In this document: one piece after another, positions 57,049 to 64,000 of the stretch
How positions within the stretch are numbered: the first letter of the stretch is position 1
Layout: each line of letters starts with the position of its first letter
Origin: Sphaerotilus sp.
Lineage (GTDB): Bacteria; Pseudomonadota; Gammaproteobacteria; Burkholderiales; Burkholderiaceae_C
DNA: 64,000 nucleotides
Reading direction: 5' to 3'
Assembly: GCA_013299055.1 (NCBI GenBank)
Contig: JAAFKB010000004.1
Location: 1-64,000 of the forward strand
Made by a program: the position numbers and the translations under genes
The notes under the pieces: model-generated
The model's database searches: none
What the model was told of the DNA's origin: nothing
What the model saw: the letters and a program-made list of their open reading frames with translations, nothing else

Positions 57049-58742
57049 GACGTTTCGAGACGCCTCAAGCAGACAGCCCAGCCGATCGAACTTTGACCTT
57101 GAGCCTGTCGTCAGTGGAAGCCACCAAGCTGCAAACCCGATTGAAGGTAGTCCTTCTGTCCATGCCTCCGCGCACCCAGGCGGTGCTGGATTTCTTTTTC
57201 TCGAGCACAGGGCGCAGCAGCTTCGCGCCCTCGACCGAAGACCAGGCCGACGTGGCCATCTTCGATTTCGACACGCTCGAATCGCGCCAGCACTGGGAAG
57301 CCTGGCACGGCCGCCGTGGCGGGCCCGGCATCGCGCTGTCCACCCAGTCGCAGGAGGTGGTCTCGGCGATCTGGGTGCAGAAGCCGGTGACGCCGGCCGC
57401 CCTGCTGGCGGCGGCGGCCGAGCTGCGCACCCGCCGCTGGAGCACCGCTCCCGTCGCCGCCCCTGCCGCCGTGGAGGCCGTGTCTGCGCCCATCCCCGCA
57501 GCGCCAGCCCCGGTCCCGGCACAAGTGCCAGCGCCTGCGCCTGCGCCTGCTGCGCCCCCAGTCGCTGCGTCCACCTGGGTCGAGACACCGGTGCCTGCAC
57601 CGGCTCGGCCGGCAGCGGCCCCGCGTCCGGTGGCGACACCCCTTCCTGCGCCAGCTCCCAGTGGTGGCCTCGGTGGGCTGTTCCGGCGCTTGTTCGGCAA
57701 GGGCGATCCCGCCCCGGTGCCGGCTCCTGCCCCTGCACGGGTGGCCGCTCCAGCGCCAGCGCCAGCGCCTGCTCCCGTGGTGGCCGCCCCTGTTCCTGTC
57801 CCCGCACTGGCCCCCGTCCCAGTGCCGGTGCCCGCTCCCACGCCGGCCCCTGTCCCGGTGCCAGCCCCCGCCCCTGCTGCCAAGGCCCCCGCTCCCGCCC
57901 CTGCGCCGGCCCGCCCGGCGCCTCGGCCGGCTCCCGCGCCAGCACCTGTTCCCGTGGTGGCCAAGGCGCCGCCGCCCGCCCCGAGTCCCGAGCCCCTGGC
58001 CGCTCTCGTCTTCGATGCCCACGGCCACCGCCGCTCCCGTCCGGAAGAGCTGCTCGACGAGGCCCGCTACTGCGGACTGCGCGCCGATGTCGCCGACGTG
58101 TCCCAGCTTGCCGATACCAGCCTGCGCTATGACCCCGCCCAGCACCTGGTCGGCGTGCTCAAGGACGCTTACCTGGTGAGCTGCAAGTGGCAGGTACCGA
58201 CCCACCTGGACGGCCCGGTCGGCCGCATCACCGTCGACGGCACGACCAACCTGATCTACTGCGAGTTCTCCGCCGAGCAGCTCGCCAGTCTGGTTGGCAA
58301 GCCGCTGGACAAGCGCCCCAAGACCCGCGCCTTCAGCCGCCAGGAGTTCGCCGATCTGCAAGGTACGCTGGAGCAGAAGGCGCTGGTGCAGCGGCTCGAC
58401 CATGTGCTGTGGCAGACCGCGCTGGAGACCTCGGCGGGCAGGCTGCCCGTGGGCGTCGATCCGGCCACGACGGTCTACCTCAAGCACTGGCCCAACCTGA
58501 CCCGTCTGCACCGCACGCCGCACGCTTTGCGCATTGCAGCGCTGTGGACCACCAAGGGCGCAGGGTTGCTGGAGACGGCCCAGACCCTCAAGATCGCCCA
58601 GCGGCATGTGTTCGCGTTCTACAACGCTGCGCTGGCGCTGGACCTGATCACCGAAGACGGCGCGCAAGTCCGCAGGGCACAGCGCAAGACCAAGAACAAT
58701 CGGGGTCTGCTGACCCGCCTGTTCGGCTGGCTGAACAAATAA
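57045..58742 (+). CDS. Pseudo-receiver protein with long Pro/Ala linker
   Basis: About 565 residues; the start is uncertain (TTG 57045 overlaps the preceding stop; TTG 57093 and GTG 57114 are alternatives). The N-terminal ~110 residues look like a response-regulator receiver fold (LKVVLLSMPPRTQAVLDFFF, VAIFDFDTLESRQHWEAW, WVQKPVTPAALLAAAAELRT). It keeps the Lys-Pro, but the acidic pocket is poorly matched. Residues ~125-325 are almost pure Pro/Ala/Val repeats. The C-terminal ~240 residues are globular: HRRSRPEELLDEARYCGLRA, HLVGVLKDAYLVSCKWQVPT, and a helical end finishing TRLFGWLNK. No family is recognised for that part. Confidence 0.75.
   Translation: MRRFETPQADSPADRTLTLSLSSVEATKLQTRLKVVLLSMPPRTQAVLDFFFSSTGRSSFAPSTEDQADVAIFDFDTLESRQHWEAWHGRRGGPGIALSTQSQEVVSAIWVQKPVTPAALLAAAAELRTRRWSTAPVAAPAAVEAVSAPIPAAPAPVPAQVPAPAPAPAAPPVAASTWVETPVPAPARPAAAPRPVATPLPAPAPSGGLGGLFRRLFGKGDPAPVPAPAPARVAAPAPAPAPAPVVAAPVPVPALAPVPVPVPAPTPAPVPVPAPAPAAKAPAPAPAPARPAPRPAPAPAPVPVVAKAPPPAPSPEPLAALVFDAHGHRRSRPEELLDEARYCGLRADVADVSQLADTSLRYDPAQHLVGVLKDAYLVSCKWQVPTHLDGPVGRITVDGTTNLIYCEFSAEQLASLVGKPLDKRPKTRAFSRQEFADLQGTLEQKALVQRLDHVLWQTALETSAGRLPVGVDPATTVYLKHWPNLTRLHRTPHALRIAALWTTKGAGLLETAQTLKIAQRHVFAFYNAALALDLITEDGAQVRRAQRKTKNNRGLLTRLFGWLNK
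57480..57970 (+). repeat. Pro/Ala/Val low-complexity coding repeat
   Basis: Imperfect GCNCCN-type coding repeats giving alternating Pro-Ala/Pro-Val dipeptides for roughly 160 residues, with only short interruptions. Such segments form stiff extended linkers. The nucleotide repeats are degenerate, so this is not a perfect tandem array. Confidence 0.8.
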
Positions 58743-58765
58743 GCCAAACACGCCAAAGAAGCAAC

Positions 58766-59302
58766 ATGGCCCAAACCGACCACAAAATCATCTTCACCGG
58801 ACCCGTCGGTGCAGGCAAGACCACGGCCATCGCCTCGATCAGCGACATCGAGCCGATCCGCACCGACGAACACGCGTCGGACATGACCCAGAAGCGCAAG
58901 AACGCCACCACCGTGGCGATGGACTACGGAATGATCCGTCTGGGGCCGAAGGAGAAGGTCCACCTGTACGGCACGCCCGGCCAGGAACGCTTCGACTTCA
59001 TGTGGGATATCCTCACCAAGGGCGGCATCGGGCTGGTGCTGCTGCTGGACAACACGCGCCCGACGCCGTTCGAGGACATGCGCTTCTACATCAAGGCGTT
59101 CAAGGAATTCATCGACGGCACCCGGCTCGTGATCGGCGTGACCCAGATGGACGCCCGCGCGACGCCGACGATCGACGAGTACGTGCGCCAGCTGGCCGAA
59201 CTCGATGTCACCGCGCCCGTCTTCGAGGTGGATGCCCGTCAGCGCACCGATGTCTCGGCGCTGATCGAGGCGTTGCTGCTCCAGATCGACCCGACCCTCT
59301 GA
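58766..59302 (+). CDS. Small Ras-like GTPase (MglA/CvnD-like)
   Basis: A 178-residue GTPase of the COG2229-like group. G1 is GPVGAGKTT (12-20), G3 is YGTPGQERFDF (~69-79), G4 is the variant TQMD (~126-129) in place of NKxD, and EVDARQ may be G5. The switch region carries TVAMDYGMIRLG. Related proteins act as molecular switches: MglA in Myxococcus polarity, and CvnD in Streptomyces conservons. The Roadblock/LC7 gene two positions downstream would be the expected regulator. Confidence 0.9.
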   Translation: MAQTDHKIIFTGPVGAGKTTAIASISDIEPIRTDEHASDMTQKRKNATTVAMDYGMIRLGPKEKVHLYGTPGQERFDFMWDILTKGGIGLVLLLDNTRPTPFEDMRFYIKAFKEFIDGTRLVIGVTQMDARATPTIDEYVRQLAELDVTAPVFEVDARQRTDVSALIEALLLQIDPTL

Positions 59303-59325
59303 CCCGGTAACTTCCCGCGCCACCC

Positions 59326-59967
59326 ATGGACCATTACACCCTCACTGGCGAGTTCTACCTCCACCCGACGCCGGCGGGTGCCTACTACGCGGCCAGCCGT
59401 CCGACCCGCGATCCGGCCCGCCTGTTCCTGCAGCGCCTGCTGCGCGAGTCCGAGACCCCGCGCCTGACCGCCGACCTGGTGCAGGACTGGATGTCCATGG
59501 GCCAGCAGGATGCGCTGGAGTTCATCTACCGCCTGCAGTCCTCCGGCTTCGTGCAGGGCCTGCCGATGCACGTCGAGGTGCCACCCGACTCGATCGAGGC
59601 CATGCTGCCGCCGCTGCTGGCGCAGCTGTCCGATGAAGGCAAGGCGATCCTGGCCGACAAGCGGGGTCTGTACCTGGGTACGTCGGGCTTCGCGCACGAG
59701 ACGGCGGAAGAGCTTGCTGCGCTGGGCGGCGACCTGGCCAGCGTCCATGAGCGCCACTCGAAGCTGCTCCACGGCAACATGCGCCTGCGCAGCGACGGCT
59801 GGGGCATGGTCAACGCCGCCGGCTACTGCGAGGTGGGGTTCTGGCCGCTCTACTTCGGCGACGACTACTTCATCCTCATCGTCGGTGGCATGCCGCGTTT
59901 CAACCAGGAAGCCTTCACCACGCTGGTGTGGACCCTGGGCGTGCGCTACGGCAACACCGCGATCTGA
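59326..59967 (+). CDS. Unknown protein, possible winged-helix plus roadblock-like fold
   Basis: A 213-residue cytoplasmic protein. The N-terminal part (LFLQRLLRESETPRLTADLV, DALEFIYRLQSSGFVQGL) reads as a winged-helix-like unit. The C-terminal ~100 residues (GKAILADKRGLYLGTSGFAH, LRSDGWGMVNAAGYCEVGFW, YFILIVGGMPRFNQEAFTTL) have the alternating strand pattern and hydrophobic core expected of a Roadblock/profilin-like fold. Assignment is tentative. It starts 24 bp after the GTPase gene, so it is a good candidate binding partner. Confidence 0.6.
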   Translation: MDHYTLTGEFYLHPTPAGAYYAASRPTRDPARLFLQRLLRESETPRLTADLVQDWMSMGQQDALEFIYRLQSSGFVQGLPMHVEVPPDSIEAMLPPLLAQLSDEGKAILADKRGLYLGTSGFAHETAEELAALGGDLASVHERHSKLLHGNMRLRSDGWGMVNAAGYCEVGFWPLYFGDDYFILIVGGMPRFNQEAFTTLVWTLGVRYGNTAI

Positions 59968-60030
59968 TCCGCACCCATCCGATCCGACCCCGTCCCCCGA
60001 TCTCCCCATTTCTCTCGAAGGAATTGCCCC

Positions 60031-60393
60031 ATGCGTGAAGAGCTGCTGAACTCGATCCTGAGCGAACTCAACGGATCCACCGCCGACATCGAAGCTTCGG
60101 CCGTCCTGTCCACCGATGGCCTGATGATGGCCTCCATGCTGCCCGCTGGCATGGACGAGGACCGCGTGGGCGCGATGAGTGCCGCCATGCTGTCGCTGGG
60201 TGACCGCACTTCACGTGAACTGGCCCGTGGCGAGCTGGAGCAGGTGCTGGTCAAGGGCGCCAAGGGCTATGTCCTGATGACCTACGCCGGCAAGGACTCG
60301 GTGCTGACGGCGCTGTGCAAGCCGAACTCGCGTCTGGGTCTCATCTTCCTGGACGTCAAGCGCGCCGCCGACGCCATCAGCAAGGTCATCTGA
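60031..60393 (+). CDS. Roadblock/LC7 domain protein
   Basis: A 120-residue single-domain Roadblock/LC7 protein: VLSTDGLMMASMLPAGMDED, VGAMSAAMLSLGDRTSRELA, LEQVLVKGAKGYVLMTYAGK and SRLGLIFLDVKRAADAISKV. Members dimerise and regulate small GTPases (MglB, CvnB). AAGGAA lies upstream of the ATG. Its position near the GTPase gene strongly suggests they work together. Confidence 0.92.
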   Translation: MREELLNSILSELNGSTADIEASAVLSTDGLMMASMLPAGMDEDRVGAMSAAMLSLGDRTSRELARGELEQVLVKGAKGYVLMTYAGKDSVLTALCKPNSRLGLIFLDVKRAADAISKVI

Positions 60394-60424
60394 TCGGCCT
60401 GTCGAGATCGAGGGCAAGCATTCG

Positions 60425-60922
60425 ATGATGACCGATATGAGCGTGGCGGATCTGGTGCCGGCGGACTCCCGCCGTGACCTGGTACTCCGCTTCCATGATG
60501 GGCGCAGCCGGCGTGTGCTGGTGGTCGACCAGGAGGTGCCGTATCCGGACGGCAAGCTGATCGTCTCGCGCACGGACCCGGCCGGCATCATCACGCACGC
60601 CAACCAGGCGTTCGTGGACATGTCCGGCTACGAACGCGACGAGCTGATCGGCGAGAGCCACTGCATCCTGCGCCACCCGGACATGCCGGCGTCGGCGTTC
60701 CGCGACCTGTGGGACACGGTCGGGCGCGGCGGCAAGTGGCAGGGCTATGTGAAGAACCTGCGCAAGGACGGCACCCACTACTGGGTCTTCGCCACGGCCA
60801 TCCCCAACGTCCGCGAAGGGCGTGTCGTCGGGTACACCTCGGTGCGCCGCAAGGCCTCGCGCACCAAGGTCAACGAATGTGCGGCGCTGTACGCCCGACT
60901 GCGCGCCGAGGAGCTGAAGTGA
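60425..60922 (+). CDS. Aer-type PAS domain protein
   Basis: A 165-residue protein; a second ATG at 60428 is equally possible. The single PAS domain reads LIVSRTDPAGIITHANQAFV, DMSGYERDELIGESHCILRH, PDMPASAFRDLWDTVGRGGK, WQGYVKNLRKDGTHYWVFAT, very close in pattern to the FAD-binding PAS of the Aer aerotaxis receptor. It lacks the HAMP and signalling domains, so it must pass its signal to other proteins. The stop overlaps the next GTG start. Confidence 0.9.
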   Translation: MMTDMSVADLVPADSRRDLVLRFHDGRSRRVLVVDQEVPYPDGKLIVSRTDPAGIITHANQAFVDMSGYERDELIGESHCILRHPDMPASAFRDLWDTVGRGGKWQGYVKNLRKDGTHYWVFATAIPNVREGRVVGYTSVRRKASRTKVNECAALYARLRAEELK

Positions 60923-61668
60923 CCCTGGAACTGACCGTCAGCCCCGACTTCTCGCCCGAGCACATCGCCGGCTGGTACGTCTTCAACACCTGGCTGCAGC
61001 GCAAGCTGGGCGTGCGCATCCACCTGGAGCTGTACGAGGACTTCACCGCCCAGCGCCAGGCGATCGCCACCGACCGGGTGGACCTGATCTACGCCAACCC
61101 CTACGACGCTGCCATGCTGGTGCGCGAGAAGGGCTTCGTGGCCATCGCCGCACCGCAGGGCAAGACCGACGAGGTGGTGATCGCCGTGCCGGCAGCATCG
61201 CCGGTGCAGTCGGTCGAGGAACTCCAGCCCGGCCTGCGTCTGGCCGTGACCCGCGACCCGGACGTGAACCTGATCGGCATGATCCTGCTGGAGTCGGCGG
61301 ATCTGGACCGTGACAACATCCTGACGCAGCAGGTGTCCACCTACGTGGTGCTGGCGCGCACGCTGCTGCAGGGCAAGGCCGACTGCGGCTTCTTCCTGAA
61401 GGAGGCGTTCGACGACCTGAGCGCACCCATCCGCCGCCAGCTGCGCCCGCTGATGACCAGCCAGATCAGCCTGGTGCGCCATGTGCTGCTGGTCGGGCCG
61501 CGCTGCGCCGCGCTGCGCGAGCCGCTGCAGACGCTGCTGCTGGGCATGGCGATGCCAGGCTCGGACGGCCGCGCCACGCTGCAGGCGCTGGGCCTGAGCG
61601 GCTGGGACAAGCAGGACCAGGAGGACACCGAATTCATGATCGACCTGATGGACACCTTGATGGTGTGA
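60919..61668 (+). CDS. PhnD-like periplasmic-binding-protein fold, no signal peptide
   Basis: A 249-residue protein with a GTG start overlapping the PAS gene stop (GTGA). It resembles the phosphate/phosphonate-binding PhnD/SsuA type: FNTWLQRKLGVRIHLELYED, TDRVDLIYANPYDAAMLVRE, VQSVEELQPGLRLAV, ADCGFFLKEAFDDL. There is no N-terminal signal peptide or lipobox, and no ABC transporter genes are adjacent, so it is probably cytoplasmic and used for sensing. Ligand unknown. Confidence 0.8.
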   Translation: MTLELTVSPDFSPEHIAGWYVFNTWLQRKLGVRIHLELYEDFTAQRQAIATDRVDLIYANPYDAAMLVREKGFVAIAAPQGKTDEVVIAVPAASPVQSVEELQPGLRLAVTRDPDVNLIGMILLESADLDRDNILTQQVSTYVVLARTLLQGKADCGFFLKEAFDDLSAPIRRQLRPLMTSQISLVRHVLLVGPRCAALREPLQTLLLGMAMPGSDGRATLQALGLSGWDKQDQEDTEFMIDLMDTLMV

Positions 61669-62819
61669 ACACGCACATGCTGCCACCTCCCCTGAAGCGT
61701 TCCCTCCTGACCCTTGCGCTGGCCGTGTCGGCCGGCCCGGTCCTGGCCCAGGCGGCGCCGTCTAGCGCCGGTGCGCCCGCATCGGCTTCTGCGCCAGCGA
61801 CGACCCAGCGCACCACGGTGGAGCAGGACAACCTCTGGGACATCGCCGGCCAGCTCGCCCCCACGCTCGGGGCCACGCGCCAGCAGGTGATGGTGGCGGT
61901 GCTGCGCCGCAATCCGGACGCCTTCGTCAAGGGCAACATCCACCGGCTGCGCCGTGGCGTGCCGCTGGTGCTGCCGGGACGGGCGCAGGTACTGGCCGAG
62001 GACCGTGCGCTGTCGGTGGCGCTGGTGGCGGACCATCTCAAGGCGATGCGCGGTGGACAGGTGCTGGCGCCGCTGCCACCGGTCTCCGCTGCCTTGACCG
62101 GGACTGTGCCGGCGACCCCGGTGGTCCCCCCGGCCGTGCCTGCACCGGCATCGGCCCCGCCGCCGGCCGCACCCTCTGCCACGCTGCCGGCCAAGGTTCC
62201 AGCCCCGGCGTCGGCTGCGTCGGTGGTCGCACCGGCTCCGGCATCCGCTCCAGCGTCTGCTCCGGTCGCTGCTCCTGCGTCTGCGGTCGAGCAGCCTGTG
62301 GCGCCGGCTTCCGCCAACCCGCCCGACACCCGCCCGAGCGACGCCGCTGCCGATGTCCCGGATGCGGCGTCGGCGGCGGGCGGCAGCGGGGCGGTGCCTG
62401 CGGTGCTGCCCTGGCTGCTGGGGCTGGGGGCGGTGGCGGGCGGGCTGATCCTGTGGCGCCGTCGGCGTGCCGGGTTCCAGCCCGATGCACCGGCCCAGCC
62501 CGATTTCAGCCCCACGCTGAGCGCCACCCGCTCGGGTGGCCCGCGCGTGTTCGACATCTCGAATGCCGCGGCTGAAGTGGCCCGTTCGGTGGAAACGTCG
62601 CGGGCGGCCACCCAGCTCGTGCGCAGCGAGCAGTCGCCTGTGGACGAAGTGGATGTCGCCCGGATCGTGGAGCAGGCGGCCATCAAGCTGGAGATTGCCC
62701 GCGCCAGTCTGGACGTGGGGCGCACGGACGCTGCGCGTGCGCTGCTGCAGGCGGTGGTGCGCGAAGGCTCAGGCCGCCACGCTGCCGAAGCGGCCGAAAT
62801 CCTCGCCCGCCTCGGCTGA
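61665..62819 (+). CDS. Short FimV/HubP-like polar landmark protein
   Basis: A 384-residue protein starting with GTG 61665 (GTGA overlap); ATG 61677 is an alternative. Order: signal peptide (LLTLALAVSAGPVLAQAA); a FimV-type N-terminal/LysM-like region (DNLWDIAGQLAP, VMVAVLRRNPDAFVKGNIHR, LRRGVPLVLPGR); a Pro/Ala-rich periplasmic stretch; one membrane segment (VLPWLLGLGAVAGGLILW, ~247-264); and a cytoplasmic end with the FimV C-terminal motif KLEIARASLDVGRTDAARAL. Full-length FimV/HubP proteins organise cell poles and type IV pili; this is a compact version. Confidence 0.85.
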   Translation: MNTHMLPPPLKRSLLTLALAVSAGPVLAQAAPSSAGAPASASAPATTQRTTVEQDNLWDIAGQLAPTLGATRQQVMVAVLRRNPDAFVKGNIHRLRRGVPLVLPGRAQVLAEDRALSVALVADHLKAMRGGQVLAPLPPVSAALTGTVPATPVVPPAVPAPASAPPPAAPSATLPAKVPAPASAASVVAPAPASAPASAPVAAPASAVEQPVAPASANPPDTRPSDAAADVPDAASAAGGSGAVPAVLPWLLGLGAVAGGLILWRRRRAGFQPDAPAQPDFSPTLSATRSGGPRVFDISNAAAEVARSVETSRAATQLVRSEQSPVDEVDVARIVEQAAIKLEIARASLDVGRTDAARALLQAVVREGSGRHAAEAAEILARLG

Positions 62820-62836
62820 TCCCGCCTGCACCCCGC

Positions 62837-63616
62837 TCAGATCAGCTTGCGGGGCGAAAACTGGCGCGCCGCCGGGGTCTGCTCCGCGACCCGCACGGCC
62901 CGCGTCAGCACCTGGTCGGCATCGATCGGCCCCAGCGCCTCGCACAGCGCCACGTAGAACTGGTGGACCAGCTGCGACAGCTCGGCCGCCGTCCCGTCCA
63001 TCACCCAGGCGGCCTGCATCGGCTGGCCCCAGGCATCGCGCACCTGCTTGCGCAGGCCTGGTGACAGGCGGCTCTGGTCGAGCTGCTCCAGCGCGCTGCT
63101 GCGCAGGTCGGACACCGTGCCGGCATGGAAGCGCTGTACCTCGGTGAGCGCGCTGCGCAGCAGCTCGGCGCAGACAGCCCGCTCCGGTGGCAGTGCCGAC
63201 ACCGGCGGTGGCGCGGGGACTGCCGGTGCCGCCGCCGGAGCGGCCTGCATGGCGGTGGCCACGGGCTGCAGCGCCGCCGCGGAGGCTGCGACGGGCGGCG
63301 GTGGTGCGGGCACCGGCGGTGGTGCGGGGGCCGGTGCGGTGCCGATCTGCATCAGCGGCCACGGGTCCATCGGCAGCTCGCTTTCGGGCTGCTTGAGCGC
63401 CTTGTAGTAGGCCTCGTAGAGTTTCTTGCGGCTGGCAGCGTCGATGTTGTGGCGCGCCGCTACCTGGTCGATGTAGCCGATGATGTCCGAGACCGCGTCG
63501 CCGCGCATCGACTGGTGCTGCAGGCGCAGCGCGTCCAGCAGCGCGTCCTCCTCCAGCAACGGCGACAGCACGGCATAGGCGGCGCGGCGCCGCTGGGACA
63601 GGGCTTGGGTGGCCAT
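62837..63616 (-). CDS. Protein of unknown function with Pro/Ala linker
   Basis: A 259-residue protein without signal peptide. An N-terminal helical domain (residues ~1-90: AYAVLSPLLEEDALLDALRL, DIIGYIDQVAARHNIDAASR) is joined by a Pro/Ala-rich linker (~100-160) to a second helical domain (CAELLRSALTEVQRFHAGTV, LSQLVHQFYVALCEALGPID). No family recognised. It starts 4 bp after the ammonium transporter gene on the same strand and converges on the FimV-like gene with a 17-bp spacer. Confidence 0.7.
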   Translation of the reverse strand: MATQALSQRRRAAYAVLSPLLEEDALLDALRLQHQSMRGDAVSDIIGYIDQVAARHNIDAASRKKLYEAYYKALKQPESELPMDPWPLMQIGTAPAPAPPPVPAPPPPVAASAAALQPVATAMQAAPAAAPAVPAPPPVSALPPERAVCAELLRSALTEVQRFHAGTVSDLRSSALEQLDQSRLSPGLRKQVRDAWGQPMQAAWVMDGTAAELSQLVHQFYVALCEALGPIDADQVLTRAVRVAEQTPAARQFSPRKLI

Positions 63617-63620
63617 GCGC

Positions 63621-64000
63621 TCAGCCTTCCTTGTGCAGCTGGCCCGGCGAGTTCTGGAACTCGGGGTAACCGATCTCGTGGTGCTCGGTGTAGTCGAGAC
63701 CACGCTGCTCGTTCAGGGTCGGCGCGCGCAGGCCGATGAGCTTGTCCACCAGCTTGAAGCAGACATAGGCCATCGGGAAGGCCCACGCAAAGGCGGCCAC
63801 CGCACCCAGCGCCTGCACCATCACGCGGCTGCCGTTGAACATGTCACCTTCGAAGAACAGACCAGCGGCCAGCAGTCCCCAGGTGCCGCCCAGACCGTGG
63901 ACCGCGATGGCGTCCACAGTGTCGTCGATGCGGCGCTTGCGCAGGGCTTCCGCACCCCAGGTACACAGCACACCGGCGATGAGACCAGTCAGGATGGCAG
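63621..64000 (-). CDS. amtB: Ammonium transporter, C-terminal part (5' end outside window)
   Basis: The frame runs to the window edge, so only the last ~126 residues are seen. ILTGLIAGVLCTWG, DDTVDAIAVHGLGGTWGLLA (including the pore-region VHGLGG) and FAWAFPMAYVCFKLVDKLIG match the final membrane helices of AmtB. A cytoplasmic tail follows (EQRGLDYTEHHEIGYPEFQN). Family members conduct ammonia at the inner membrane and are gated by GlnK; no glnK is in the visible part. Confidence 0.9.
   Translation of the reverse strand, partial: AILTGLIAGVLCTWGAEALRKRRIDDTVDAIAVHGLGGTWGLLAAGLFFEGDMFNGSRVMVQALGAVAAFAWAFPMAYVCFKLVDKLIGLRAPTLNEQRGLDYTEHHEIGYPEFQNSPGQLHKEG

Noticed and set aside
57480-57970. 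Tandem repeat or CRISPR-like array
   Set aside because: The repetition is degenerate Pro/Ala codon usage inside a gene, with no conserved repeats or unique spacers.

Overview
The window is high-GC chromosomal DNA from a betaproteobacterium. Several neighbourhoods point to Burkholderiales, probably the Leptothrix/Sphaerotilus/Rubrivivax/Ideonella side: FAD-oxidase/Fe-S protein-DUF971-ubiE, ispE-tRNA-Gln-prs-rplY-pth, hemA-prfA-prmC-grxD-ubiX, and an XrtA/PEP-CTERM-type exopolysaccharide locus. The species call is inference. Genes are densely packed, many with 1-4 bp start/stop overlaps. I see no insertion sequences, CRISPR arrays, rRNA genes or intact prophage.

Layout. 1-2977: end of a large FAD/Fe-S oxidoreductase, a DUF971 protein and ubiE. 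3301-12112: an exopolysaccharide operon of the XrtA/PEP-CTERM type (priming sugar transferase, export lipoprotein, chain-length regulator, tyrosine autokinase, outer-membrane protein, and an ATPase fused to a degenerate UDP-GlcNAc 2-epimerase-like region). It stops without an exosortase gene. 12105-20635: ftsY, rsmD, coaD, ferredoxin, pth, rplY, prs, tRNA-Gln, ispE, lolB and a TPR protein. 20683-24708: mutM, a dynamin-like GTPase and mutY. 24721-28932: nadK-recN-rapZ-LON-domain operon on the minus strand. 29016-35870: hrcA, tRNA-Met, ssb, recQ, an ATP-grasp protein, and a membrane coiled-coil/lipoprotein pair resembling phage spanins. 35905-36220: the RNase P RNA gene rnpB. 36245-41398: DMT transporter, rppH, proS, lytic transglycosylase, a small secreted protein and a YccA-family membrane protein.

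41414-47086: an ECF sigma/anti-sigma pair followed by a DUF4331 secreted protein, a small lipoprotein, a helical-repeat protein and a HupE-like membrane protein, which looks like one envelope-related module. 47070-55462: ubiX, grxD, prmC, prfA, hemA, a LysR regulator, an MBL-fold hydrolase and miaB.

The most unusual region is 55994-62819. Nine same-strand genes, four of whose junctions are 4-bp start/stop overlaps (ATGA or GTGA) and one a possible TTGA overlap, encode a bactofilin, a repeat protein, a pseudo-receiver with a long Pro/Ala linker, a small Ras-like GTPase, a possible winged-helix/roadblock-like protein, a Roadblock/LC7 protein, an Aer-type PAS protein, a PhnD-like binding protein without signal peptide, and a short FimV/HubP-like polar-landmark protein. 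I read this as a candidate polarity or motility-control module, reminiscent of MglA/MglB and of actinobacterial conservons but with a different gene set. The window ends with an unknown minus-strand gene and the 3' end of an ammonium transporter gene.
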